From the NCBI RefSeq assembly GCF_029624655.1, contig NZ_JARRSA010000009.1:92012-156011 (forward strand): 64,000 nucleotides of DNA, given 5' to 3'. Within the stretch, counting starts at the first letter, position 1, and every line of letters begins with the position of its first letter. A program made the position numbers and the translations under genes. Below the pieces are notes generated by a model. The model did no database searches and was not told where the DNA came from. It saw only the letters and a program-made list of their open reading frames with translations. Below, piece by piece: positions 52,493 to 62,768 of this stretch. The DNA comes from Roseicyclus salinarum (GTDB taxonomy: Bacteria > Pseudomonadota > Alphaproteobacteria > Rhodobacterales > Rhodobacteraceae).

Positions 52493-52594
52493 CGGCGGGC
52501 CGGGGGCGCTTGCCGGGCGGGAGGGCGTTTCGGGAGGCGGCAGGCCTTCGGTGCGCTTCGGCCTTCGGTGATGGATCGCCTCCGAAGGATCGCG

Positions 52595-53092
52595 TCAGTA
52601 GATGTAGCGGATCTGGTCAGACCAGTAGCGCTCGACGCGCTTGAGCGAGTGGTTGACCCGGTCGAGGCCGTCCGTCTCCAGCACGCCCTGCCGTTGCAGG
52701 CCCTCGGCCTGGCGTTCGAACAGGGCGTTGACGGTATCGCGGATGTGGCGGCCCTTGTCGGTCAGCCGCACGCGCACCGAGCGCCGGTCGATCTCGCATC
52801 GCTGATGGTGCATGTAGCCCATCTCGACCAGTTTCTTGAGATTGTAGCTGACGTTCGAGCCCTGGTAATAGCCGCGCGTCTTCAACTCGCCCGCCGTGAC
52901 CTCGTTGTCGCCGATGTTGAACAGCAAAAGCGCCTGCACCGCGTTGATGTCGAGAACGCCGATACGCTCGAATTCGTCCTTTATGACGTCGAGGAGCAGT
53001 CGATGCAGGCGCTCCACCAGCGAGAGGGACTCCATGTACCCGGCCAGGAATCCTGCCTTGGCCGAGGTCGCAAGGGGCGCGTGCATACTCAT
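52595..53092 (-). CDS. ldtR: LdtR-type MarR-family regulator
   Basis: A 165-residue winged-helix regulator. The segment YMESLSLVERLHRLLLDVIK followed by INAVQALLLFNIGDNEVTAG, ELKTRGYYQGSNVSYNLKKL and HQRCEIDRRSVRVRLTDKG is very close to LdtR of Liberibacter/Sinorhizobium, a regulator of L,D-transpeptidase and stress genes. It is followed downstream by sdhE-like and XRE genes on the other side (same strand, separate units). No transpeptidase gene is adjacent. Confidence 0.93.
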   Translation of the reverse strand: MSMHAPLATSAKAGFLAGYMESLSLVERLHRLLLDVIKDEFERIGVLDINAVQALLLFNIGDNEVTAGELKTRGYYQGSNVSYNLKKLVEMGYMHHQRCEIDRRSVRVRLTDKGRHIRDTVNALFERQAEGLQRQGVLETDGLDRVNHSLKRVERYWSDQIRYIY

Positions 53093-53150
53093 GATGGTCT
53101 CCGAAACGCTGCTCTGCGGCGGAGACTGCGGCCAAAAGGGAAAAATTCCG

Positions 53151-55242
<2,092 letters not shown>

Positions 55243-55314
55243 GGCGGCGCGCGCGGAACGGGACGACGGCGCCGGTGGCGGGCATCGTCCCGGCGCCGAC
55301 TGTCCCCTGCCCCG

Positions 55315-55509
55315 TCAGCCGCGACCGTCGAGAAACGGGATGAAGGCCAGGAGCGCCGCGATGGGGGCCGAGGCGCTGCGGGTCCTGCGCGCGGCGCGGC
55401 CCGCGATGCCGTGCGCGGCCTCGCTGCGGTGGCGGCGTCCGGCGTTCATGTAGAACGCGGTGTCGATCGAGCCGTCGGGGCGGCGGCGGATGGTGCGTGT
55501 ATCGGTCAT
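55315..55509 (-). CDS. 64-residue basic hypothetical protein
   Basis: A short reading frame with a strong AAGGAGGACACC ribosome-binding site before the ATG. It begins MTDTRTIRRRPDGSIDTAFY and is Arg/Ala-rich, with a C-terminal hydrophobic stretch (APIAALLAFIPFL). The N-terminal IRRRPDGSIDTAFYMNAGRR pattern looks conserved-type rather than random. It is divergent from the CadC-like gene by 141 bases. Function unknown. Confidence 0.6.
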   Translation of the reverse strand: MTDTRTIRRRPDGSIDTAFYMNAGRRHRSEAAHGIAGRAARRTRSASAPIAALLAFIPFLDGRG

Positions 55510-55650
55510 GGTGTCCTCCTTGGTGACTGAACCCACCTTGACCGGACGCGCGCCGCGCCGCTTGAAGGCCACCTTCCGGTTTCCTTGGGATGCCTGAAGG
55601 AACCCTTCGAAAGCCTTGAGACGGACAGGCCTTGCGCGCAGTATCGGCCC

Positions 55651-56850
55651 ATGCGCCTCGTCTTTGCCGACTGCGAACTGGATCTCGACGCCCATCTCCT
55701 GCGTCACGCGGGCGAGGAGGTGCGCGTGGAGCCGCAGGTCTTCGACCTGATCGCCTGCCTCGCGCAGTCGGGCGGACGCCTTGTCGGCTACGACGACCTG
55801 ATCGCCGACGTCTGGCACGGACGCATCGTGTCCGACGCGACCATGGCCGCACGGATCAGCATGGCGCGCAAGGCCCTCGGCGACGACGGCAAGCGTCAGG
55901 GCGTGATCCGCACAATCCCGCGCCGGGGCGTTCAGATGGTGGTTCCGGTGACGCGCATCGCCGACGCCCCCGCGGCGCCGGGCGCGACCCATGCGCACGA
56001 CCGCCCCAGGACGCAGGTGATCCGCTACACGACCTCGCGCGACGGGACCGGGATCGCGTGGGCCGACTGCGGAGAGGGGCCGCCCGTGCTGCGCGGCGGG
56101 CACTGGCTGGGACATCTCGAGCACGACTGGTCCAGCCCGGTCTGGCGTCCCCTGCTCGACCGGCTGTCGGACGGGCGGCGCCTCGTGCGCTACGACCCGC
56201 GTGGCACCGGGCTGTCGGACCGGCAGATGAACGGCGCAACGGTCGAAGAGCTGGCCGACGACATGGAGGCTGTCGCAGACGCCGCCGGGCTGGACACGTT
56301 CCCGATCTACGCCACGAGCCAGAGCGTCCCCGCCGCCATCGTCCTCGCCGCGCGCCGGCCCGAACGGGTCAGCCGGCTCGTCTTGCTGAACGGTCTCGTG
56401 CAGGGGTCCAACGCGCGGGGCGAAAGGGAGAAGACGGATACCATCGTCGGCATGATCCGCACCGGCTGGGGCGTCGACGGCTCGGCCTTCATGCGCGCGC
56501 TGGCGACCGTCTTCATGCCGAGCGCGACCGCGCCGGAACTCGAAAGCCTGATGCGGATGCAGGCCCTGTCGGCGACCGCCGACGTCGCCGCCGAACTGCG
56601 GCTGACGATCGGCGACATCGACGTGCGCCACCACCTCGGGAATGTCGAATGCCCGACGCTCGTGATGCACTTCACGGGCGACCAGGTCCAGTCGCCCGAA
56701 CAGTCGAGGCTGATCGCGCGCAGCGTCCGCAACGCCGAGATCCACTTCCTGGACTCGCAGAACCACGTCCTCGTGCCCAGCGACCCGGTCTGGTCCGCCT
56801 GCCTCGACGAGATCGACCGGTTCCTCGCGGCCGGGGAGACGGCACACTAA
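55651..56850 (+). CDS. CadC-like winged-helix regulator fused to an alpha/beta-hydrolase domain
   Basis: A 399-residue protein. Residues about 1-100 are an OmpR/PhoB-type winged helix (LDAHLLRHAGEEVRVEPQVF; VSDATMAARISMARKALGDD; VIRTIPRRGVQMVVPV). Residues about 125-399 are an alpha/beta-hydrolase fold (RLVRYDPRGTGLSDRQM; ARRPERVSRLVLLNGLV; ECPTLVMHFTGDQVQ). The nucleophile elbow reads YATSQSVPAAI in place of G-x-S-x-G: the Ser is kept but both Gly are replaced. A His is retained in SQNHVLVP. It may bind a small-molecule ligand rather than hydrolyse. No membrane span, unlike CadC. Confidence 0.85.
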   Translation: MRLVFADCELDLDAHLLRHAGEEVRVEPQVFDLIACLAQSGGRLVGYDDLIADVWHGRIVSDATMAARISMARKALGDDGKRQGVIRTIPRRGVQMVVPVTRIADAPAAPGATHAHDRPRTQVIRYTTSRDGTGIAWADCGEGPPVLRGGHWLGHLEHDWSSPVWRPLLDRLSDGRRLVRYDPRGTGLSDRQMNGATVEELADDMEAVADAAGLDTFPIYATSQSVPAAIVLAARRPERVSRLVLLNGLVQGSNARGEREKTDTIVGMIRTGWGVDGSAFMRALATVFMPSATAPELESLMRMQALSATADVAAELRLTIGDIDVRHHLGNVECPTLVMHFTGDQVQSPEQSRLIARSVRNAEIHFLDSQNHVLVPSDPVWSACLDEIDRFLAAGETAH

Positions 56851-56891
56851 GGCCGCCCATGCGCGACGCGCCCCCGCAACCGAGGTCCCCG

Positions 56892-57524
56892 ATGCCCGGC
56901 GAAACCCCGCAAGCCGCCTTCTGGAACGGTGTCGCGCGCCGCTACGCCGCCATGCCGATGCGCCGGCCCGAGGCGTGGGAGCGGACGCTGGAACGGGTGC
57001 GCGCGCATCTCGATCCCGGCGCGCGCGTTCTGGAACTGGGCTGCGGCACCGGCTCCACCGCGCTGCGGCTCGCGCCGCACGTCGCCGCCTACGAGGCCAC
57101 CGACGACGCGGGCGAGATGATCGCGATCGCGCGCGAACGGCTGCAGGCGGACCCCATTCCGGGCCTCGCCTTCCATGCCGCCCGTCCGGGCGACGGATCA
57201 CTGCCGCCGGGGCCGTTCGACGCGATCCTCGCCTTCAACCTCCTGCACCTCTTGCCCGACCGCGCCGCCGCGCTGGCCGAGGCGAGGGCGGCGCTCGCGC
57301 CCGGCGGCCTCCTGATCACCAAGACGCCGTGCGTCGGGGGCGCGTGGCGGGTCCTGTGGCCGGTCGTGGCGGTCCTGCGGCTGTTCGGCAAGGCCCCGCC
57401 CCTGCGCTTCCTGCGCCCCGCGCGCCTCGAGGCCGACATCACGGCGGCGGGCTTCACCATCCTCGAACGCGCGGACCATCCCGTCCGCCCGCCCTCGCGC
57501 TTCGTCGTCGCCCGCGCGCCGTGA
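56892..57524 (+). CDS. Class I SAM-dependent methyltransferase
   Basis: A 210-residue methyltransferase. SAM motif I is RVLELGCGTGSTALRL, motif II/III DPIPGLAFHAARPG with FDAILAFNLLHLLPDRAAAL, and motif post-III ALAPGGLLITKTPC. The ATG at 56892 follows GAGGTCCCC; ATG 56859 would add eleven residues. The substrate is unknown. It is 41 bases after the CadC-like gene on the same strand, perhaps co-transcribed. Confidence 0.9.
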   Translation: MPGETPQAAFWNGVARRYAAMPMRRPEAWERTLERVRAHLDPGARVLELGCGTGSTALRLAPHVAAYEATDDAGEMIAIARERLQADPIPGLAFHAARPGDGSLPPGPFDAILAFNLLHLLPDRAAALAEARAALAPGGLLITKTPCVGGAWRVLWPVVAVLRLFGKAPPLRFLRPARLEADITAAGFTILERADHPVRPPSRFVVARAP

Positions 57525-57600
57525 CGCCCCCGGCTTTGACAGCGGCCCCGGCCCTGCCTAACGTCGCGCGGCGCGATCCATTCATGGCTGTCCTGCCCCG

Positions 57601-58017
57601 ATGACCGACCTGCCCGACTATTACTTCCGGATCCGCGACAACGGCGCGGCGGTGTTCCGCATGTCCGCCGAGAACCGCCACAACCGCATCGAGATGACGG
57701 AAATCGCGGCCGCGAACCTGAGGAACGGCAACATCCGGGCCCACGGGACGCATGTGCTGACCGAGGCCGAGCGGCAGGCGATCGAGGCATGGATGGACGA
57801 GCGGCGCGTCCTGATGGCGGCGCGCGAGCTCGACGACATCCACCGGACCATCGACCACCTCAACCACACCGCGCACTGGGCGCAGGCGCGGGCCACGGAC
57901 GCCGAGCTGGAGGAAGTCACGGACCGCCTGCTTCTGGCGATGCACGACCTGCGCGCGGTGCTGGTGCGCCGGAAGGCCGACCGTCTCGGCGCGGGCGGCG
58001 ATCAGAGCGGCGAATAG
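57601..58017 (+). CDS. Conserved hypothetical protein, 138 residues
   Basis: A soluble 138-residue protein. The N-terminal half (LPDYYFRIRDNGAAVFRMSA; NRHNRIEMTEIAAANLRNGN) is followed by a helical, partly coiled-coil C-terminus (RELDDIHRTIDHLNHTAHWA; DAELEEVTDRLLLAMHDLRA). Such proteins are common in Rhodobacterales, of unknown role. The last 16 bases overlap the convergent DUF6314 gene. Confidence 0.8.
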   Translation: MTDLPDYYFRIRDNGAAVFRMSAENRHNRIEMTEIAAANLRNGNIRAHGTHVLTEAERQAIEAWMDERRVLMAARELDDIHRTIDHLNHTAHWAQARATDAELEEVTDRLLLAMHDLRAVLVRRKADRLGAGGDQSGE

Positions 58018-58406
58018 CGGCTTCGGATCAGCAGATCCTTGCGCGGGCCGGTGACGCGCCAGAGGGTCGAAAAAGCCGGGCCGTCGAAAAGATAGGTGAC
58101 GGTATAAGTGTCGGGGTCGCAGTGGTGCGTGTCCGAAGACCGGCCGGGTTCGATGCGGTGGAACGGCCTTCCGTCCTCGAACAGGACGTCGATCGCCGCG
58201 CCGTCCGCCCGCCAGAGATAGCGGCGCTGCGCCATCATCGGCGGGCCGCCGCCATAGGTCAGGCGCCCGGTCTCCTCCTGCACGAGGCCCGCGGCGTCCG
58301 GCGTCCAGCTGCACGTGCCCTCCAGCCGCCCGGTCAGGCCGGCGCGGAAATCCTCGATCCCCCGCTCCAGCCGCCAGGCCCCCCGCAACCGCTCCAGCGT
58401 GATCAC
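58002..58406 (-). CDS. DUF6314 family protein
   Basis: A 134-residue beta-rich protein. Patterns LRGAWRLERGIEDFRAGLTG, YGGGPPMMAQRRYLWRADGA and FHRIEPGRSSDTHHCDPDTY, then YTVTYLF and RKDLLIRSRY match a lipocalin-like family seen beside dehydrogenases in this group. No catalytic motif. Its start overlaps the stop of the upstream secreted protein (ATGA at 58403-58406). Confidence 0.82.
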   Translation of the reverse strand: MITLERLRGAWRLERGIEDFRAGLTGRLEGTCSWTPDAAGLVQEETGRLTYGGGPPMMAQRRYLWRADGAAIDVLFEDGRPFHRIEPGRSSDTHHCDPDTYTVTYLFDGPAFSTLWRVTGPRKDLLIRSRYSPL

Positions 58407-58813
58407 CGCGGCCCGCCTCCGTCCGGATCCCGTGTCACCAGCCGCCCCTCGCTGACGTTGCCGTATGCGTCGGTGAAGCGGATGCCGTCGCCGCCGTCAG
58501 TCTGCACGGCGTAGCATTCCCAGCCGCCCGCCCCGTTCCAGCGCAGACAACGCGCGTCGCCGCGCACCATCCACTCACCCACGCTGGTGCGTCCAGACGG
58601 CCCCTCCAGGCTGCGGACCAGAAGCATCCCGTTCGCCTCGTGCCGTTCCCATGCGAGGTCGTCATAGGCCACGTCGTAGGCCGTCAACGCCGCGACGATC
58701 TCGGGGCCGTATAGCCCGCGCCAGTCGGCCATCGCGGGCGCGGGCGCGAGGATTGCGGAGGCGACGCAGGCGGCCCGCACCAGCGCCCGCGTCCATTTGC
58801 GTGGATGGCTCAC
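58403..58813 (-). CDS. Secreted hypothetical protein, 136 residues
   Basis: GTG start at 58813 behind GGGGAGGGACAAG gives VSHPRKWTRALVRAACVASA; the hydrophobic core ACVASAILAPAPAMA is a signal peptide cut after AMA. The mature part has DWRGLYGPEIVAALTAYDVA and a beta-rich rest with two Cys (RCLRWNGAGGWECYAVQ) that may form a disulfide. Function unknown. It is divergent from purB by 64 bases and precedes the DUF6314 gene in a coupled pair. Confidence 0.75.
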   Translation of the reverse strand: MSHPRKWTRALVRAACVASAILAPAPAMADWRGLYGPEIVAALTAYDVAYDDLAWERHEANGMLLVRSLEGPSGRTSVGEWMVRGDARCLRWNGAGGWECYAVQTDGGDGIRFTDAYGNVSEGRLVTRDPDGGGPR

Positions 58814-58877
58814 CTTGTCCCTCCCCTCGCCGCTCCTTATGAGAGCGCGAAACAGGACGCGAAGACAAGGGCCGCCC

Positions 58878-60182
58878 ATGATCCCCCGCTATTCCCGCCC
58901 CGAGATGACCGCCATCTGGGAGCCTGCCACCAAGTTCCGCATCTGGTTCGAGATCGAGGCCCATGCCTGCGACGCGCAGGCCGCGCTCGGCGTGATCCCG
59001 AAGGCCAACGCCGAAGCCGTCTGGCGCGCCAGGGACGTCGAGTTCGATGTCGCCCGCATCGACGAGATCGAGGCCGTCACGAAGCACGACGTGATCGCGT
59101 TCCTCACGCACCTCGCCGAGATCGTGGGCGCCGACGAGGCGCGCTTCGTCCACCAGGGCATGACCTCGTCGGACGTGCTCGACACGACGTTCAACATCCA
59201 GCTGGTGCGCGCCGCCGACATCCTCCTGGCCGACATGGACCGGCTTCTCGCCGCGCTGAAGGCCCGCGCGATGGAGCACAAGATGACCGTCCGCATCGGG
59301 CGCTCGCACGGTATCCACGCCGAACCCGTGACGATGGGCCTGACCTTCGCGCGCTTCTACGCAGAGATGGACCGCAACCGGGAGCGCCTCGTGCGCGCCC
59401 GCGAGGAGGTCGCGACCGGCGCCATCTCGGGCGCGGTCGGCACCTTCGCGAACATCGACCCGGCGGTCGAGGCGCATGTCTGCGAGAAGCTTGGCCTGAC
59501 GCCCGAACCGATCTCGACGCAGGTGATCCCGCGCGACCGCCACGCCATGTTCTTCGCCACGCTCGGCGTCATCGCCTCGTCGATCGAGAACGTCTCGATC
59601 GAGATCCGGCACATGCAGCGCACCGAGGTGCTGGAGGCCGAGGAGTTCTTCTCGAAGGGCCAGAAGGGCTCCAGCGCGATGCCCCACAAGCGCAACCCGG
59701 TGCTGACCGAGAACCTGACCGGCCTGGCGCGGCTCGTGCGCATGTCGGTGATCCCGGCGATGGAGAACGTTGCGCTCTGGCACGAGCGCGACATCAGCCA
59801 TTCCTCGGTCGAGCGCATGATCGGCCCCGACGCGACGGTGACGCTGGACTTCGCGCTCAACCGGCTGGCCGGCGTGATCGAGAAGCTGGTGATCTATCCC
59901 GACGCGATGATCGCCAACATGGAGAAGTTCCGCGGCCTCGTTCATTCGCAGCGCGTGCTTCTGGCCCTGACGCAAGCGGGCGTCAGCCGCGAGGACGCCT
60001 ACCGCCTCGTGCAGCGCAACGCGATGAAGGTCTGGGAGGAAGGCAAGGATTTCCGCGAGGAGCTTCTGGCCGACCCCGAGGTGACCGCCGCCCTCAGCCC
60101 CGCCCAGATCGAGGAGAAGTTCGACCTCGGCTATCACACCAAGCATGTCGACACGATCTTCGCGCGGGTGTTCGGCGCCTGA
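58878..60182 (+). CDS. purB: Adenylosuccinate lyase
   Basis: A 434-residue fumarase-superfamily enzyme acting twice in purine synthesis (SAICAR to AICAR; adenylosuccinate to AMP). The active-site segments are MTSSDVLDTTFNIQL, IGRSHGIHAEPVTMGLTFAR and the signature loop KGQKGSSAMPHKRNPVLTEN with catalytic Ser. The ATG at 58878 (MIPRYSRPEMTAIWEPATKF) gives family length. Convergent with the methyltransferase gene. Confidence 0.98.
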   Translation: MIPRYSRPEMTAIWEPATKFRIWFEIEAHACDAQAALGVIPKANAEAVWRARDVEFDVARIDEIEAVTKHDVIAFLTHLAEIVGADEARFVHQGMTSSDVLDTTFNIQLVRAADILLADMDRLLAALKARAMEHKMTVRIGRSHGIHAEPVTMGLTFARFYAEMDRNRERLVRAREEVATGAISGAVGTFANIDPAVEAHVCEKLGLTPEPISTQVIPRDRHAMFFATLGVIASSIENVSIEIRHMQRTEVLEAEEFFSKGQKGSSAMPHKRNPVLTENLTGLARLVRMSVIPAMENVALWHERDISHSSVERMIGPDATVTLDFALNRLAGVIEKLVIYPDAMIANMEKFRGLVHSQRVLLALTQAGVSREDAYRLVQRNAMKVWEEGKDFREELLADPEVTAALSPAQIEEKFDLGYHTKHVDTIFARVFGA

Positions 60183-60189
60183 GGCGCGC

Positions 60190-61392
60190 CTAGCGCCGGT
60201 AGAGGCCCGAGTAGTTCAGAAGCCCGAAGGAAGACAGCCGCTCCGATAGCGGCGTCCAGCGGGGCGCGAGCGCGAACCAGTCGGTTCCGCTCGCCCTTGC
60301 GATCTCGTCGAGCGTGCGGCGCCCGTTGATCCGCGCGATGATCGGGGCAAGCGCCTTCGGCGCCTCGATGAAGCTTCTGCCCGCCGCCGACGTGACCGGG
60401 ATGCGGCCCGACTTCGCCACCGCCTGCGCCAGCGCTCGCGCCTGCACACCGCGGATGTGGGGCACCATGCCCGGCGCGGGCCGCGCCACGCGCGCCTCCG
60501 CCTCGCCCGCCCGCGCCGCGTAGACCACATGGAGCCGGATCGCGCCGCACAACTCCTCGGCAAGCGCCATCCGCTCGAGGCCGGACAGGGCGTCGAGATC
60601 GGCCGCGTCGCCCACGATGGGCGCGGGATCGTAGAGATGCGCGTTCGGGGTTCCCGTCATGACGAGCCCCGCGCGCTCCAGCGCCTCGGCCAGCGCGGTG
60701 ATCGTGAAGGGCGTGTCCTGGCTGTGCAGAAGCAGGTCGTAGAAGCCCGCGTCGCCGGTCTCGTGATCGCCGAGATGAGGGTTGCGGCGGAAGGGATGGC
60801 CCTCCGGCAGCCGGCCGAAGATCGCCCTCGCGCGCTTCAGGCGGTCCTCGGGCGGGCCCTTCAGCAGCCGCCCGAAGGCCGATTGCAGCGGATAGACGCC
60901 CGACCGGCCATGCGGCGCATAGACCATCAGGCCGATGCCGCCGCCCGGCGCGAGCGCGGCGGCGAGCGCGTCGAACCCCGCCTGCGGGTCGGACAGATGG
61001 TGCAGGACGCCGCAGCAGTCGATGTAGTCGAACCGCCCATGCCCGGCCGCGTCCAGTAGCGATCCGGTATGGAACGCGATGTTGTCGAGCCCGCGCGCCC
61101 GCGCCCGCGCCTCGGCGATGCGCCGCGACGCCTTCGACAGGTCGAGGTAGACGATCTCGGCCTCGCGCCCGGCGCTCGCCATGACCTGCGCAAGCTGGAT
61201 CAGCGCGTCGCCCGTCCCCCCGCCCGCGACCAGCGCACGGAAGGGCCGGGTCCAGTCGCGGCGCCCGGCATGGAGGAAATGGTCGATCTCGAGCGGGTGC
61301 GAGGGCGAGCCGGTGATCAGGCGCTTCGTCTCGTCTTCCGGATCGCGCTCGGGGTACGGATAGGCCTCGTACTGGGCCTCGACCCCGCTCAC
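60190..61392 (-). CDS. SAM-dependent methyltransferase, two-domain
   Basis: A 400-residue protein with a GTG start at 61392 overlapping the preceding stop (GTGA). Residues about 40-210 form a class I methyltransferase core (RALVAGGGTGDALIQLAQVM; IVYLDLSKASRRIAEARARA; FDYIDCCGVLHHLSDPQAGF). Residues 210-400 are a separate C-terminal helical/winged-helix-like part (ARINGRRTLDEIARAS) of unknown role. The N-terminus VSGVEAQYEAYPYPERDPED resembles trans-aconitate/tetratricopeptide-associated methyltransferases. Substrate unknown; coupling to a DUF3445 demethylase-like gene is suggestive. Confidence 0.85.
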   Translation of the reverse strand: MSGVEAQYEAYPYPERDPEDETKRLITGSPSHPLEIDHFLHAGRRDWTRPFRALVAGGGTGDALIQLAQVMASAGREAEIVYLDLSKASRRIAEARARARGLDNIAFHTGSLLDAAGHGRFDYIDCCGVLHHLSDPQAGFDALAAALAPGGGIGLMVYAPHGRSGVYPLQSAFGRLLKGPPEDRLKRARAIFGRLPEGHPFRRNPHLGDHETGDAGFYDLLLHSQDTPFTITALAEALERAGLVMTGTPNAHLYDPAPIVGDAADLDALSGLERMALAEELCGAIRLHVVYAARAGEAEARVARPAPGMVPHIRGVQARALAQAVAKSGRIPVTSAAGRSFIEAPKALAPIIARINGRRTLDEIARASGTDWFALAPRWTPLSERLSSFGLLNYSGLYRR

Positions 61393-62195
61393 AGGCCCCG
61401 CCCCGCGTAGTCGACCGGATGATCCTCGAGCGCCGCCGCCTGCGCCCCGGTCAGGGCCGCGAAGGGCAGGACGTAGGTGTGGATCGAGAACAGGATCGCC
61501 CCCGTCCGCGGAAGCCGCAGAAGGCACTGCCGCTCGGAGCGCAGGTAGTCGGGCCGCGTCGCGGGCTCGACGCGCGGCTCGGCCTCGGGGCGCGGCTGGA
61601 ACAGCGCGGGGTCGGCATAGAGCAACGCGTTCTGCCGCCAGAGCGGGCGACCGGGGCGGATCATGTCGAACATGCGCTGCACCCGCATCCCGAGATCGTC
61701 GGTGTAGGAGGCGACCGGCACATGGATCGAGGTCAGCGGCCGGCCGATCTTCTCGGCCAGCGTCCAGCTTGCCGGAAAGCACAGGATCGCCGCCGACAGA
61801 AGATGCTCGGCCCCGTCCTCGGGCCGCTCCAGCACGCAGAGGTCGTCCTGCACCAGCCGCCCCGCCACGGCGAGCGGCGTGTCCCCGTAGAGGTCGACCG
61901 AGACGCCGTCGGGCCGGGTGACGCGGGCGCCGTCGCGCCGGAAGCCCTGCGGCAGGTGGTCGAGCACAGTCTCAAGCACCTCGCCCTGCGCCGCCTCCGA
62001 GCCGGGCGTGTCGGCCAGAACGTCGTCCCGCCGCCCGGACACCAACCTGTCGCGCAGCGCCATCTGCCCGGCATAGGCCTCGTCCACCAGCAGCCACTCG
62101 GCCATGTCGAGCGGTTGAACGCCCGGCAGCCGGCGCTGTGCGGGCACCATCCAGGGGGCCGAGGGCAGGACGGAGTGGAACACGGGATCCTTCAT
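61389..62195 (-). CDS. DUF3445 (heme-dependent oxidative N-demethylase alpha-like) protein
   Basis: A 268-residue protein of the DUF3445 family, whose characterised members are the heme-binding alpha subunit of oxidative N-demethylases. Recognised by QPLDMAEWLLVDEAYAGQMA (R-DxxL style region), DLCVLERPEDGAEHLLSAAI, LCFPASWTLAEKIGRPLTSI, HVPV and YLRSERQCLLRLPRTGAILF, SIHTYV. No binding partner subunits (beta/gamma/delta) are adjacent. It overlaps the methyltransferase gene by four bases, so the two probably act on the same compound. Confidence 0.85.
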   Translation of the reverse strand: MKDPVFHSVLPSAPWMVPAQRRLPGVQPLDMAEWLLVDEAYAGQMALRDRLVSGRRDDVLADTPGSEAAQGEVLETVLDHLPQGFRRDGARVTRPDGVSVDLYGDTPLAVAGRLVQDDLCVLERPEDGAEHLLSAAILCFPASWTLAEKIGRPLTSIHVPVASYTDDLGMRVQRMFDMIRPGRPLWRQNALLYADPALFQPRPEAEPRVEPATRPDYLRSERQCLLRLPRTGAILFSIHTYVLPFAALTGAQAAALEDHPVDYAGRGL

Positions 62196-62768
62196 GTGCG
62201 ACCTGTTTCCCCCTGGACATTCCGCATCGTGAAGCGCCCCCCGGACAGCCTCCAGCGGAGGTTTCTGGATGCGGCGCGCGCCTCCGGCGGAGGACCGCGT
62301 CCGACTGAAACCCATCGCACCCCGGCGCGCAAGATCGTTCCGGCCGCGTCGAGGGGTGCGCGACCATGGCACTCTAGGCATCGGGCCAGCCATCACAGGG
62401 TGGCGCGGCGTGGCGCGGCCGCCGGGCCGCACGTCACCCATGAGGGAGGAAACCACCGGTCCACGGGCCGACGGGATCATGCGCCACCCGCGCCCGGCCC
62501 GGACGCGATGGAACGCGACGGCCCGGCCGCACGGGCTCGGGAGGGATCCATGGCCCCGCCCTGCGCCATTCGGACGGTCGGGAGATCCGCCGCGATTGCG
62601 CACGCGGCCACCCTCCCCGGCGACCGCGCTGCCAGGGGGGCGCTGTCCGGTTCCGGGGCTCACGCCGCGCGCCCGCGCCGACACGTCCCCGTGACGGCGG
62701 GCCCGCACGGGTTGTCCGGACGGCAGCGGACCTCCATGCTCCATATCCAAAGAGCGGAGACTGCCCCG
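62196..62768. other. Gene-free divergent intergenic region
   Basis: About 570 bases between the DUF3445 start and the hydrolase-OsmC start. Frames are Arg/Pro-rich and lack domains. No tRNA, terminator or clear operator was found. It probably holds the two divergent promoters. Confidence 0.5.

Noticed and set aside
62269..62694. Plus-strand 141-residue frame before the hydrolase-OsmC gene
   Set aside because: Arg/Pro-rich, no ribosome-binding site, no domain.
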